Assembly (NCBI GenBank): GCA_944325545.1
Contig: CALVAM010000012.1
Location: 1-64,000, forward strand
Source of the DNA: Candidatus Gastranaerophilales bacterium
Lineage (GTDB): Bacteria > Cyanobacteriota > Vampirovibrionia > Gastranaerophilales > Gastranaerophilaceae
Reading direction: 5' to 3'
Length of the DNA: 64,000 nt
Positions 26,623 through 36,577 of this stretch are shown piece by piece; position 1 is the stretch's first letter, and each line of letters opens with the position of its first letter. The position numbers and the translations under genes are program-made. The notes beneath the pieces were generated by a model, which worked only from the letters and a program-made list of their open reading frames with translations, did not search any database and was not told the DNA's origin.

Positions 26623-28251
26623 ATGGCAAAAATTAATTTCACCTCTCCGTTATCACAAGTGCTAAAAAAAATGATAACAAGAAAAAATCCAGATGATGCT
26701 TTAGCAAAAGCTGAATCCGGAGGTCTAGAAAAAACTCTTGGAGTTTGGGATTTAATAATACTTGGAGTAGGTGCAATTATTGGCTCGGGAATTTTTGCTG
26801 TTGTTGGAATCGCAGCTGCCGGTAGTCCTGACGGAACAAGCCCTGGAGCTGGCCCTGCTTTAATTATATCAATGGTTGTTGCAGCCATAGCTTGCGTATT
26901 TTCTGCCTTATGTTACAGTGAATTTGCAACAATGATTCCTGTTGCTGGCGGAGCTTATACATATACATTTGCTACATTAGGAGAATTTGCAGCTTGGATT
27001 GTTGGCTGGATTTTAATGTTAGAATACGCAATAGGATTTATTGCTGTTGCTTGTGCTTGGACAAATCACTTTTTACAATTTATCAAAGGTTTTTCAAATA
27101 TACTTCCGGCTTGGTTTGTAAATCCTCCTTTATGGCTTGTTAACGACTTTAGATCGGCGGTTAAAGCTTATTCTGCTCAAGGAATTGATTACCATTCTGT
27201 AATTCCTTCTATTGCTGGAATACCAATTTGCGTAAACTTACCTGCTATTATTATGATAGGAATTACTACTTTAATACTGGTAAAAGGAACAAAAGATTCT
27301 GCTAAAATGGCAGGTTTAATGGTTGCTGTAAAATTAGGAGTTATAGCTTTATTTGTTCTTGCCGGAATGTTTTATGTAAAACCTGAAAACTGGACACCTT
27401 TTGCACCAAACAGTTTAGAAGGTGTATTTATGGGTGCTTTTATTATATTTTTTGCATATATAGGATTTGATGCTCTGGCTACCGCTGCTGAAGAATGCAA
27501 AAATCCTCAAAAAGATTTACCTATTGGAATTTTAGGTTCTTTAATTGTTACAACTGTTGTTTATGTATTAGTTGCATTGGTATTAACAGGAATGCAGCCA
27601 ACAAGCGGAGTTGCAATTCCTGAAGGAATATTCAAAGCTCCAATGGCATATGCAATGAGTGCGGTTCATCAAAATTGGGTTGCAGGACTTATTTCAATAG
27701 GATCTCTTGCAGGATTAACTTCTGTATTAATTGTTATGCATATGGCTTCTACAAGAGTTTTATTTGCAATGAGCAGAGATAACTTTTTACCGAAAGTATT
27801 CCAAAAAATTCATCCTAAATTTAATACTCCTCATATTCTTACAATAACAGTAGGTATTGTTGGTATTTTAGGGACATTAATTTTAGATTTAAATGTTGCA
27901 GCATCATTATGCAACTTCGGAACATTTACTTCATTTATCATCGTATGTGTTGCAATATTAATATTAAGAAAAGTGGATCCTGACCGTCCAAGACCTTTCA
28001 AAGTTCCATTTTGTCCATTTTTACCAATCCTTGGAATTTTATGTTGCGGAGGTTTAATGATATTTTCTATGGTTATTGCAAAAGGTGATTCTGCAATATT
28101 ATCAACAGAAATGTTCATAGTATGGGTAATTATGGGTGCATTAATATATGGAACATATGGCTATCAAAGTAACAGAAAAGCCGAAATACTAGTTGAAAAT
28201 AATGAAAAGATAGCAGGAAAAAATGAACAAATTGAAGCAGGTATTAAATAA
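26623..28251 (+). CDS. APC-superfamily amino acid permease (CAT-like), first of a pair
   Basis: The 542-residue membrane protein has about twelve or more helices. It begins with the typical APC entry LGVWDLIILGVGAIIGSGIFAV, in which G-x-I-I-G-S-G-I-F lines the substrate site, and has SEFATMIPVAGGAYTY and FFAYIGFDALATAAEE. These match the cationic amino acid transporter (CAT/YfnA) family. A roughly 50-residue external loop follows TM4. The C-terminus is long and charged. Its 3' end overlaps the start of a paralogous permease by 29 bp, so the two are co-translated. Substrate specificity is not evident from the sequence. Confidence 0.92.
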   Translation: MAKINFTSPLSQVLKKMITRKNPDDALAKAESGGLEKTLGVWDLIILGVGAIIGSGIFAVVGIAAAGSPDGTSPGAGPALIISMVVAAIACVFSALCYSEFATMIPVAGGAYTYTFATLGEFAAWIVGWILMLEYAIGFIAVACAWTNHFLQFIKGFSNILPAWFVNPPLWLVNDFRSAVKAYSAQGIDYHSVIPSIAGIPICVNLPAIIMIGITTLILVKGTKDSAKMAGLMVAVKLGVIALFVLAGMFYVKPENWTPFAPNSLEGVFMGAFIIFFAYIGFDALATAAEECKNPQKDLPIGILGSLIVTTVVYVLVALVLTGMQPTSGVAIPEGIFKAPMAYAMSAVHQNWVAGLISIGSLAGLTSVLIVMHMASTRVLFAMSRDNFLPKVFQKIHPKFNTPHILTITVGIVGILGTLILDLNVAASLCNFGTFTSFIIVCVAILILRKVDPDRPRPFKVPFCPFLPILGILCCGGLMIFSMVIAKGDSAILSTEMFIVWVIMGALIYGTYGYQSNRKAEILVENNEKIAGKNEQIEAGIK

Positions 28252-29743
28252 TTTATTAGAATGTAAAAGCCCACAAGAATTAATTAATGAAGGTTCTAAT
28301 TCCGAATTAAAGAAAACTTTAAATGTATTTGACTTAATAGTACTTGGAATAGGTGCTGTTGTTGGTACCGGTATTTTTACAATTATAGGAAGTGCAATAG
28401 TTGGAAGCTCAGATGGTGCCGGAGCCGGTTCAGCCGTAATAATTTCAATGATATTAGCTGCTATCGCAAGTGTTTTTTCAGCTTTATCATACTCAGAAAT
28501 AGCATCAATGATACCCGTTGCAGGAAGTGCTTATACATACACTTATGCAACAATGGGCGAATTTATGGCTTGGATGGTTGGTTGGATTCTTATGCTTGAA
28601 TATGCTATTGGAAATATCACTGTTGCAAGTGCTTGGACCGGATATTTTGTTCAATTCTTAAAAGGATTCAAACATATTTTACCTTCCTTTATTGTAAATT
28701 GCCCGCTGTGGCTTAGGAATGATTATAGAACAATGTATGAAATTTGTAATAAATATGGTTGGAATGTTCATGATAAAATGCCGTTTTTGCAATTACCTTT
28801 TGGATTTGAAATCCCTATAGCAGTTAATTTTCCTGCAATAGCAATTGTTCTCATTTTAACTATTTTATTAATACGCGGAGTTAAAGAATCTACGAAAGTT
28901 GCAACAATAATGGTTGGAGTTAATATGACAATAATATTATCGTTCATTGTCATTGGAGCCTTTTACATTAAACCTGAAAACTGGACACCTTTTGCTCCAA
29001 ACGGATTAGAAGGAATTTTTACGGGAGCTTTTGTTATTTTCTTTGCATATATTGGTTTTGATGCAATCTCTACTGCTGCAGAAGAAACTAAAAATCCTCA
29101 AAGAGATTTACCTATTGCAATTATGGGAACTTTAATTTTATGTACTATTTTATATATACTGGTAGCTTTAGTTCTTACTGGAATCGTTCCTTTTAATGCT
29201 ATTGATACTCAAGCTCCTTTAGCTCACGCCATGAGATTTATTAATATAAATTGGTATGCCGGATTAATTTCTATGGGGGCCTTATGTGCACTTACTTCCG
29301 TTCTGCTGATTTATCAATTAGGAACGACAAGAATTCTTTTTGCAATGAGCAGAGATAAATTTTTACCAAAGTCTTTAACAACAATTCACAAAAAGTTTAA
29401 AACTCCACACATTTTAACTTGGATTTCCGGCTTAATCGTAATTATTTGTGCTTTATTTATGGATTTAAATATCTCTGCAGAATTATGTAACTTTGGGACT
29501 TTTACTTCGTTTATAATCATATGTATCGCAGTGTTAATTTTAAGAAAAACAGAACCGAATAGACCAAGACCTTTCAAAGTTCCATTCTGCCCTTGGTTCC
29601 CAATCCTTGGTATTATAACTTGTCTTGGTTTAATGTATTGTAAATTTAGTGCCAAAGCAACTTCTTCATTATATTTTATAGTTTGGTTGATAATAGGAAT
29701 TATCATCTATGCAAGCTATAGCTATAAATCAAAAAGAAATTAA
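28223..29743 (+). CDS. APC-superfamily amino acid permease (CAT-like), second of a pair
   Basis: The 506-residue paralogue of the preceding gene has the same signatures: LNVFDLIVLGIGAVVGTGIF, SEIASMIPVAGSAYTY and FFAYIGFDAISTAAEE. The C-terminal half, with FNTPHILT-like and RPRPFKVPFCPW segments, is nearly the same in both. The pair most likely arose by tandem duplication and may form a two-specificity system. The ATG at 28223 lies inside the end of the upstream gene and is preceded by AGGAAAAA. The C-terminus is shorter than in its partner. It ends before a promoter for the HD-GYP gene. Confidence 0.92.
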   Translation: MNKLKQVLNNLLECKSPQELINEGSNSELKKTLNVFDLIVLGIGAVVGTGIFTIIGSAIVGSSDGAGAGSAVIISMILAAIASVFSALSYSEIASMIPVAGSAYTYTYATMGEFMAWMVGWILMLEYAIGNITVASAWTGYFVQFLKGFKHILPSFIVNCPLWLRNDYRTMYEICNKYGWNVHDKMPFLQLPFGFEIPIAVNFPAIAIVLILTILLIRGVKESTKVATIMVGVNMTIILSFIVIGAFYIKPENWTPFAPNGLEGIFTGAFVIFFAYIGFDAISTAAEETKNPQRDLPIAIMGTLILCTILYILVALVLTGIVPFNAIDTQAPLAHAMRFININWYAGLISMGALCALTSVLLIYQLGTTRILFAMSRDKFLPKSLTTIHKKFKTPHILTWISGLIVIICALFMDLNISAELCNFGTFTSFIIICIAVLILRKTEPNRPRPFKVPFCPWFPILGIITCLGLMYCKFSAKATSSLYFIVWLIIGIIIYASYSYKSKRN

Positions 29744-29790
29744 AATTTATAGAAAATAAAACAAATATAGTATGACTTTTTGACATTAAA

Positions 29791-29806
29791 TGATATAATT
29801 CCTAGT
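29791..29806 (+). promoter_or_regulatory. Extended -10 promoter of the HD-GYP gene
   Basis: TGATATAAT (29791-29799) is an extended -10 box, 7 nt before the ATG at 29807. The upstream frame from 29780 would overlap the promoter, so ATG 29807 is preferred. No SD is present. Confidence 0.55.
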
Positions 29807-30805
29807 ATGAGAATTGTTACCAACAAAGAACTTAGTACATATAAAGTTTTGCCTTTTGATTTATATACAGAAAACAAAGGCAAAATTTTTGAAGCAGGAG
29901 AAGTTTTAACCCCAGGGAAACTTATAATGCTTAAAAACTACGTTAAAATCTATACAGAAGATTTTAATGAAGCAGAAAGTTCTGACAATATTCTTAATAG
30001 TGAAAAAAATAATAAAGATGGTAATATTATCCAAAATTTTTCATATGAAAGTCTTGATGCAAATGATTTTGAAACCGTTATAAATAAGGATGCTTATGTT
30101 AAAATGGAAACCCAGGTAAAAATCAAATATTTTTATAAAAAAATATTAGATTTGCTTATCCAAGGATACTATGAAGAAGGATTACTAAAATTAAATACGC
30201 TCATTGGAATTATCAAAAACGAAATATACAAACACCTTACTCGCTCAAGTAAAGGCTCAAAATTAAGATTTCTTGGAGAATATGAGATATGCCATCCGCT
30301 TAATGTTGCAATTATTTCGGGATTAATCGCTCAAAAACTTGATTTTTCAGCACTTAATGTTGATCAAGTTATATTATCAGCTCTTTTACACGATATCGGA
30401 AAATTAAAAATAGACTTAACTGATTCAGAAGCATTACTAACAATGAATGAAGAAGAGGTAAAAAGGCATCCAATTATTGGCTACAAATTAATCAAAGAAA
30501 AGTTTGAATTACCGGAAGAAATTGCAAAAGTAGCTCTTGAACATCACGAAAATAATGACGGTTCAGGTTATCCACAAGGACTATCAAGTGACTACATTTC
30601 AGAATACAGCCAAATTATAAATGTTGCAAATTATTATGATAATCTGGCTTTCAACAGAACACATACACAAATCCAAAATAACAAAGAAGCTTTAAGAACA
30701 ATGTTAGAAGTCGGCACAAAAAGATTTTCGGCAAAGATGCTATACACATTCATACATATGTTTAACTATGATGATATAAAAGATTTCAATGATATGGTTG
30801 TATAA
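29807..30805 (+). CDS. HD-GYP domain protein (cyclic di-GMP phosphodiesterase family)
   Basis: From ATG 29807 the protein has 332 residues. The first 50 residues (YKVLPFDLYTENKGKIFEAG and LKNYVKIYTEDF) match the DUF3391-like N-terminal region common in HD-GYP proteins. The HD domain follows with HPLNVAIISG, LLHDIGKL (metal His/Asp), HPIIGYKLIKEKFEL and HHENNDGSGYP, in which GSGYP stands for the GYP loop. Such enzymes hydrolyse cyclic di-GMP and often control motility. Its position immediately before the fliN/fliM/fliL genes (convergent) fits that role, as inference. Confidence 0.87.
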   Translation: MRIVTNKELSTYKVLPFDLYTENKGKIFEAGEVLTPGKLIMLKNYVKIYTEDFNEAESSDNILNSEKNNKDGNIIQNFSYESLDANDFETVINKDAYVKMETQVKIKYFYKKILDLLIQGYYEEGLLKLNTLIGIIKNEIYKHLTRSSKGSKLRFLGEYEICHPLNVAIISGLIAQKLDFSALNVDQVILSALLHDIGKLKIDLTDSEALLTMNEEEVKRHPIIGYKLIKEKFELPEEIAKVALEHHENNDGSGYPQGLSSDYISEYSQIINVANYYDNLAFNRTHTQIQNNKEALRTMLEVGTKRFSAKMLYTFIHMFNYDDIKDFNDMVV

Positions 30806-30815
30806 ACAAATAAAA

Positions 30816-31310
30816 TTACTCTGCCTCTTTATTATTTACATTTGAACTTAAAGAATTCAGCCTTCTTGCAGGATCTGTAATATGTGTAATTCTTAAACCA
30901 AAATTGTCTTCTATAACAACAACTTCACCGTATGCTATTAATTTTCCATTTGCGTACAATTCGACAGGTTCTCCTGCAGCTTTATTAAGTGTTACAATAG
31001 AACCTTTGGTCAATTCCAGCACTTTTTTAATAGGCAATTCAGTTTTTCCAAGTTCTACCGTTAATTGTAACTTTACATCCAAAAGAATATTTAAATTTTG
31101 ATTAGCAGGTCCTTTGACTTGCTCCAAATCCTCGAAAGATGCAAATTTAACCGGTTGAACAGTAACGGTTTTATCATGAGATTCTGAAGTATCGACATCA
31201 TCATTGTTTTCAAGATTTTGTACAGGATTTTCAGTATCCGCACTGCTTGAAAAATTATCATTATCATTCTCTTCCGGATTATTACTTATTAAATCTTCAT
31301 CCTCAAACAT
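30816..31310 (-). CDS. fliN: Flagellar motor switch protein FliN
   Basis: The 164-residue protein has an acidic, Ser/Asn-rich N-terminal extension of about 85 residues. A SpoA domain follows: LNILLDVKLQLTVELGKTEL, IKKVLELTKGSIVTLNK, ELYANGKLIAYGEVVVI and NFGLRITHI, all classic FliN motifs. FliN forms the lower C-ring with FliM. No CheC/FliY-type domain or EIDALL-like peptide is present in the extension. It is the last gene of a fliL-fliM-fliN operon (14-bp gap to fliM). Confidence 0.95.
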   Translation of the reverse strand: MFEDEDLISNNPEENDNDNFSSSADTENPVQNLENNDDVDTSESHDKTVTVQPVKFASFEDLEQVKGPANQNLNILLDVKLQLTVELGKTELPIKKVLELTKGSIVTLNKAAGEPVELYANGKLIAYGEVVVIEDNFGLRITHITDPARRLNSLSSNVNNKEAE

Positions 31311-31324
31311 TTATAAAACCCTTT

Positions 31325-32296
31325 CTAAAAATAATTCCTTAATAATTCGTGCATTTCATCATACACATCTGTTATTTTAACACAAATTTTGTCTTTTAAC
31401 GTACCCGGACGAGCAAAAAACTTCTTTTCACCATTTACTTTTACAATCAAATCATCTTGGACTTTATTATCCAATTTAATTATATCTCCTTCTGATAGCT
31501 GTAAAAAATCATCCAAAGTTATACTACATTGTCCGAATTGAACTCTTAAGTCAACGTTAGAAGTATTAATTTTTGAAATCATTTTCATCTTTTCATCATT
31601 GGAAGCTACCAAACCTTTTGTCTGGAAAATATGCTGCGTACTCAAATGTCCCAAAACGGTTTCCAAAACAGGATAAGGGAAACACAAACTGAATAATCCA
31701 AAATGTTTGCCTGAAATCTGCACTTCAAATGTTAACAAAGCTACAATTTCACCAGCTGTTGCAACTTGAATGGACTGATAATTATCATCTAAACTTATAA
31801 ATTTTCCGGAAACCGGAATAATAGTATTCCAAGCATCTTCCAAAGATTTAATTATAATATTAATAACTTTCTTAGCTAAAGCCTTTTCAATATCGGTTAA
31901 TTCTCTGGACTGAGTATCAATCGTACCAATTCCACCTAGCATTCTGTTTACAATACAAGAAATTACTTCAAAACTAACTCCCAGTAAAATCTGCCCTGAA
32001 AGAGGTTCAAATTCAAATACCCCTACACTAATAGGAGAAGGCATAGAACGGACAAATTCCTCATATGTAAGTTGATCAACTGAAACAATTTCGATTTCAA
32101 CTCGCATTCTTAAATATCCACTTAAAACAAGTGAAATAGCTTTAGAAAATTCTCTATGAATGTCTCTTAAAGCTCGTAAATTATCTTTTGAGAACTTATC
32201 CGGACGTCTAAAATTATATAATTTATAACTTTTATGACCGGAATCCTCAAAAACTTCTTCTACATCATCAATAATAATATTATTTTCTTCTGTCAT
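31325..32296 (-). CDS. fliM: Flagellar motor switch protein FliM
   Basis: The 323-residue protein has the FliM core: YKLYNFRRPDKFSKDNLRAL, the middle CheC-like domain with NRMLGGIG, and a C-terminal SpoA-like domain (LQLSEGDIIKLDNK and VKVNGEKKFFARPG). FliM joins the C-ring to the rotor and normally binds CheY-P through an N-terminal LSQ-x-EIDALL peptide. Here the first 25 residues (MTEENNIIIDDVEEVFEDSG) are acidic and lack that peptide. The ATG is 6 bp after fliL. Identity is certain; the missing peptide is discussed in the findings. Confidence 0.96.
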   Translation of the reverse strand: MTEENNIIIDDVEEVFEDSGHKSYKLYNFRRPDKFSKDNLRALRDIHREFSKAISLVLSGYLRMRVEIEIVSVDQLTYEEFVRSMPSPISVGVFEFEPLSGQILLGVSFEVISCIVNRMLGGIGTIDTQSRELTDIEKALAKKVINIIIKSLEDAWNTIIPVSGKFISLDDNYQSIQVATAGEIVALLTFEVQISGKHFGLFSLCFPYPVLETVLGHLSTQHIFQTKGLVASNDEKMKMISKINTSNVDLRVQFGQCSITLDDFLQLSEGDIIKLDNKVQDDLIVKVNGEKKFFARPGTLKDKICVKITDVYDEMHELLRNYF

Positions 32297-32302
32297 ATCA
32301 TC

Positions 32303-32908
32303 CTATTGAATAATGAATTGTCCAAAACTAACTCTTAAGACTTCTCTTTCACCTGCTAAAATTGCATTTATATCATTAGCTATCTGCTCTTTTGCTAATT
32401 CTTTCCCCGCAGTAGTTGCAAGCTCAGCTGATGTTTTACTTGAAAGGTTCGTAATCACAGCATCTCTTATAGCCGGTTTATACTGATTCATCTCTTTTTG
32501 AATAGCTTCCATCGGGTCTACTGCGGCAGGAGCACTTCCGTGACCGCCATGTCCACCACCACTTTTTGTTTCCTCAGCGGCAGGGAAATCTGTATCCTTT
32601 TGAGAAACTTCTATTGCAACATTTACTTTTAAATATTTCTTTTGAGCTTCATCGCACAAATTCAAGATAAAATCACCCAAATCTACTATAATACCTTTTT
32701 GTATTTCATCCCCATCAGCTTCTTCTTCTCCCATATCTTCTTTAGTCAAAGACAATGTATTTATTTTCTGTGTAATAAGATTTTCCATTATAACATAATT
32801 AACACCTGCAAAAACTACAAACATTATAATGATAGATGCCAATATTAACATTAACATCTTTGTAAGATCTTGTGATTTAGCTTCACCTAATTTATCTTTT
32901 TCAGCCAT
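32303..32908 (-). CDS. fliL: Flagellar basal body-associated protein FliL
   Basis: The 201-residue protein has a cytoplasmic N-terminus, a single membrane helix at about 15-40, and a stomatin-like periplasmic domain. The domain has DLGDFILNL, KKYLKVNVAIEV and the terminal REVLRVSFGQFIIQ, the conserved ending of FliL. A Gly/His-rich insertion of about 20 residues (SGGGHGGHGSAPAA) interrupts the domain and is not typical. FliL stabilises the stator around the motor. GGAGA precedes the ATG and the gene heads the fliLMN operon. No clear flagellar sigma promoter was identified in the 190 bp upstream. Confidence 0.93.
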   Translation of the reverse strand: MAEKDKLGEAKSQDLTKMLMLILASIIIMFVVFAGVNYVIMENLITQKINTLSLTKEDMGEEEADGDEIQKGIIVDLGDFILNLCDEAQKKYLKVNVAIEVSQKDTDFPAAEETKSGGGHGGHGSAPAAVDPMEAIQKEMNQYKPAIRDAVITNLSSKTSAELATTAGKELAKEQIANDINAILAGEREVLRVSFGQFIIQ

Positions 32909-33067
32909 ATTTCTCTCCGATTATATACAAATCAATTATAACAAAATATATAATTTAATTTCTACCATTATTTAATGTATTCTTACTATACACTATTATA
33001 CCAAGATTTTTTATTTTTGCCAAAATTAATTTCTTAATAAAATGCATAAATACTAAATATTATTAGC

Positions 33068-33098
33068 AAAAGTCCCGCTTTTAAAAAGCGGGACTTTT
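33068..33098 (-). terminator. Terminator after pheT
   Basis: A long perfect inverted repeat centred near 33083 (AAAAGTCCCGCTT / AAGCGGGACTTTT) is immediately downstream of the pheT stop codon. It is T-rich on the exit side for either strand. Confidence 0.9.
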
Positions 33099-33099
33099 G

Positions 33100-35574
33100 T
33101 TATTCTCTAAAAGAAAGTTCCGAAATATTTTTCTTTAAAACAGCTCTTACATTAGCCATTTGAGTTTCAATAATTTCATCTGTCATAGTAGAACTCGCAT
33201 CCTGCATTTTTATTCTAAACGCTACAGACTTAAATCCTTCTTGTACGTGTTCACCTTGATAAACATCAAAAACTTCACAACCATTAAAGATATTGTTCGC
33301 AACACCCTTTTTAACAACTTTTTCTAATTCATCCCAAGTTGTTTTTTGAGGAACAATAACTGCTAAATCTCTTTGTACTTCCGGGAATTGTGGTAATTTT
33401 TTATATCTTACTACACTTTCATTTACTCCAGATATTAACATATCTAAATCAAGTTTAAATACGAAAGCATTTTGATTTAATTTTAATTTTGATTTCAATT
33501 CCGGATGAATTTCTCCATAATAACCAATAATTTCAGGTTTCTTACCAAGCATTGTAAGCACTGCAGCACGATATGGATGCATGCATTTATGAGAATCTGC
33601 TAATGGAGAATCAGCTAGCAAAGCAAATTTTATTCTTCTTGCAAGACCAAATTCTTCTAAAACCTTATCTACAATACCTTTTACTGTATAAAAATCAACA
33701 TCACCTGTATTTTGCCATAAAGAATTTTGAATATTTCCGGTTATAATTCCCGCTAATACTTGAGTTTCTTTTACGCCGGAATTCTTTTCTTCAGATTCAG
33801 CGATTTTTACATAACTTCTTCCGATTTCATATCCCCAAAAATCTTTTTGACCGTTGTCATAATTATATTTCATACAATTCAGAAGACTTGGAATTAATGA
33901 CTGTCTTAGCATTGCATAATCTTCCGATGCAGGATTTTCAACATAAATTGCATTTTCTTTATCATATGGTATATTAAATTGTTTTAATAAAGGCTCACCA
34001 ATTAATGATGAAGTTTGCATTTCGTTCATACCTAACCCCATCATAATATTTCTAATTTTTGCGATAACTCTTTCTGCAAGAGAGATTTCCGCAACACCTG
34101 AACGATCAGGAAGAGTCGGAGTAATTTTATCATACCCATTAATTCTTGCAATTTCTTCTATCAAATCAGATTCTCTTGTAACATCATCAGCTCTGAATGA
34201 TGGAACTTTAACTTTACAAGCTATTTCATTTTTACCCAAAATTTCAAATCCCAATTTTTCTAATATTGAAATACATTTTTGAGCTTCAATTTCACATCCT
34301 AAAATTCTCTTAATTTGAGGATATCTTAATGTAATTTCTATAGGTTCCAACTTATTATTTCCTGCCTCAACTACTCCTTCAAATTTAGCATCCGCATATT
34401 GTTCTAAAAGTTCAACAGCTCTTAATAAACCTGGTCTTACAGCTTCTATATCAATACCCCTTTCAAATCTTGCACAAGCATCAGATTTATACCCAACACT
34501 TCTTGAACTTTTTCTGTTAGCTTTTGGAGTAAAATAAGCAGCCTCTAAAGCAATATTTTTTGTATTGTCGTCAATTTCAGAATTAGCACCTCCAAAAACT
34601 CCTCCCAAACATACAGGCTCTTTTTCGATTGCAATAACTACTGAATCATTTGTTAATTCTCTTTCTACTTCATCTAAAGTAACTAATTTTTCTCCCTCTT
34701 TTGCACGTCTTACGCATAAATATCCATTTAATTTATCAAAATCAAATGCATGAAGAGGAGTACCATATTCAAGCATTACATAATTAGTAATATCAACTAC
34801 GTTATTAATAGCTCTTACTCCTGAAGCAACGAGTCTTTTTTGCATCCAATCAGGAGAAGACTTAATCACAACATCTTTTAAAACCCCAATTGAATAATAT
34901 TTACAAACATCATTATCTTTAATTTCGACCTTAAAATCAGCATCTTCTGTTTCTCTTTTTGCATATTCAAATTTTAATGGTCTATCAAATAAAGCTGATA
35001 ATTCTCTTGCAATCCCGATAACAGATACTTGATCTCCACGATTTGCAGTAGGTGCAGTATGTAAAATGAAATCTTTTTCAAAACCTAACACATTCTCTAC
35101 ATCCAAACCTAAACCTACATTCGGGAAAATTCTGTTTAAAATAAGAATACCATCTTCTTCTTGATAATTTCTATCACTTACACCCAATTCATCAGCGGAA
35201 CATAACATACCTTGAGATTCAACTCCTCTAATAGTTGCTGGTGTAAGTTCAAACTGTTCTCCGGTTTTTCTATCCAATACCTTAGAACCAACAGAGGCAT
35301 AAGGAATTACTTGACCTACTTCGATATTTTGAGCACCACAAACTACAGTCTTAATTTCACTACCTGTATTTACAGTAACTAAATGAAGCCTATCTGAATT
35401 AGGATGGTTATCTATTTTTTCAATTTTTGCAGTGATTATATTTGTAAACTGAGGTTTTAATTCTTCAACCTCTTCAACCTCTAACCCACTCATTGTAAGC
35501 TCATGAGCGATTTGATTAACATCTATATCTTTCAAATCTACTAATTCATTCAACCATTTTAATGAAACTTGCAT
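33100..35574 (-). CDS. pheT: Phenylalanyl-tRNA synthetase beta subunit
   Basis: The 824-residue protein shows the full bacterial PheT layout. An N-terminal EMAP-type tRNA-binding OB domain (about 40-150, with NHPNSDRLHLVTVN) is followed by B3/4 (DVENVLGFEKDFILH to AFDFDKLNG), the B5 domain and a catalytic-like core. The FDX-ACB anticodon domain ends it (YKKLPQFPEVQRDLAVIVP). The beta subunit provides editing of mischarged Tyr-tRNA-Phe and tRNA contacts. The alpha gene pheS is not adjacent on either side. A GGAAGGA SD precedes the ATG and a strong terminator follows, so it is a single-gene unit. Confidence 0.97.
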   Translation of the reverse strand: MQVSLKWLNELVDLKDIDVNQIAHELTMSGLEVEEVEELKPQFTNIITAKIEKIDNHPNSDRLHLVTVNTGSEIKTVVCGAQNIEVGQVIPYASVGSKVLDRKTGEQFELTPATIRGVESQGMLCSADELGVSDRNYQEEDGILILNRIFPNVGLGLDVENVLGFEKDFILHTAPTANRGDQVSVIGIARELSALFDRPLKFEYAKRETEDADFKVEIKDNDVCKYYSIGVLKDVVIKSSPDWMQKRLVASGVRAINNVVDITNYVMLEYGTPLHAFDFDKLNGYLCVRRAKEGEKLVTLDEVERELTNDSVVIAIEKEPVCLGGVFGGANSEIDDNTKNIALEAAYFTPKANRKSSRSVGYKSDACARFERGIDIEAVRPGLLRAVELLEQYADAKFEGVVEAGNNKLEPIEITLRYPQIKRILGCEIEAQKCISILEKLGFEILGKNEIACKVKVPSFRADDVTRESDLIEEIARINGYDKITPTLPDRSGVAEISLAERVIAKIRNIMMGLGMNEMQTSSLIGEPLLKQFNIPYDKENAIYVENPASEDYAMLRQSLIPSLLNCMKYNYDNGQKDFWGYEIGRSYVKIAESEEKNSGVKETQVLAGIITGNIQNSLWQNTGDVDFYTVKGIVDKVLEEFGLARRIKFALLADSPLADSHKCMHPYRAAVLTMLGKKPEIIGYYGEIHPELKSKLKLNQNAFVFKLDLDMLISGVNESVVRYKKLPQFPEVQRDLAVIVPQKTTWDELEKVVKKGVANNIFNGCEVFDVYQGEHVQEGFKSVAFRIKMQDASSTMTDEIIETQMANVRAVLKKNISELSFRE

Positions 35575-35678
35575 ACATTCCTTCCTCTCTATTTTTTACT
35601 ATTATACAACATAAAAAAATAGAGAAAATATATACAAATATTCAACTTAATTTTTCATCTTAAATAAAAATACAAACT

Positions 35679-36446
35679 TTATTTATCAAACTTTTCAGCA
35701 TATTTTACCAAAGCATTATACACCTCCGGTAAAATTTTACCTTCACGCACTTCTCTATACAAAATAAGTAACGCTTCAACCCTGCTAAGTTTTCTTCTGT
35801 ATACTCTTGCTTCTCTTAAAGCACTATACTTATCAGCAATAGAAACTATCTGCACTCCGATCGCAGAAGGTAAATTATTTTCATCCAAATCCGGATAACC
35901 GGAATGCTTCATATTTTGATGATGATATTTTATAAGCTCAAGGGTCTTTTCCGAAATCTTTTGTGTCTTTAAAAGTTCATACCCCAAAACTGAATGAATA
36001 TTCATTATCTCGCGTTCTTTAACATTTAATTTAGCCGGCTTATTCAAAATTTTAGACGGTATCAAAACCTTACCTAAATCATGTAACATCGAAGCTTCTT
36101 TAATAACAGACATTTCAAGTCCATCTTTTACAGATTCCGATAAAATCGAATAAACTCCAAGAGCAATCTTACAGGTTTCATTCATATGGCCACCCGTCAA
36201 CTCCTGTAAAGTTTTTGTATCAACACTTGGTTTTATTCTATAACGTTTTAATAAACTTGAAATTTCAGGATTTAATTTTACCATTCGTTTTAAAACGTAT
36301 TTATGAGATTTTTTATCTTTAGGAGCTCTCAAAAAAGTTTTTCCTGTTTCATCTTCCCTATAGACAAAAAAACTGTTACAACTTATCTGAACAGCACCTT
36401 TTAAACTAACTTTTTTCTTCTCTCTCTTTGGGTAAACTAAAAACAT
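35679..36446 (-). CDS. HD-domain protein, paralogue of the 56072 gene
   Basis: The 255-residue protein has HD-GYP-like motifs in the middle: MLHDLGKVLIPSKILNKPAKL, IMNIHSVLGYELLKTQKIS, IKYHHQNMKHSGYPD and IVSIADKYSALREARVY. The metal His/Asp pair and the HH motif are intact. The N-terminal 60 residues are basic and have no recognised domain. It is closely similar in its HD part to the 250-residue protein encoded at 56072-56824, so the two are paralogues. The canonical GYP is present as SGYP. Phosphodiesterase activity is likely but the nucleotide substrate is not proven. Confidence 0.85.
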   Translation of the reverse strand: MFLVYPKREKKKVSLKGAVQISCNSFFVYREDETGKTFLRAPKDKKSHKYVLKRMVKLNPEISSLLKRYRIKPSVDTKTLQELTGGHMNETCKIALGVYSILSESVKDGLEMSVIKEASMLHDLGKVLIPSKILNKPAKLNVKEREIMNIHSVLGYELLKTQKISEKTLELIKYHHQNMKHSGYPDLDENNLPSAIGVQIVSIADKYSALREARVYRRKLSRVEALLILYREVREGKILPEVYNALVKYAEKFDK

Positions 36447-36577
36447 TTTTCTTCTTTTTATTATAACTTAATATAAGTTTACAATAATTTCTAAAATATA
36501 TCAATAGTTTTTAATCAGTTGAGGGATAAAATTTTTTCAAAACATACATATGATTAAACTTGAAAAGGAGAAATCAT

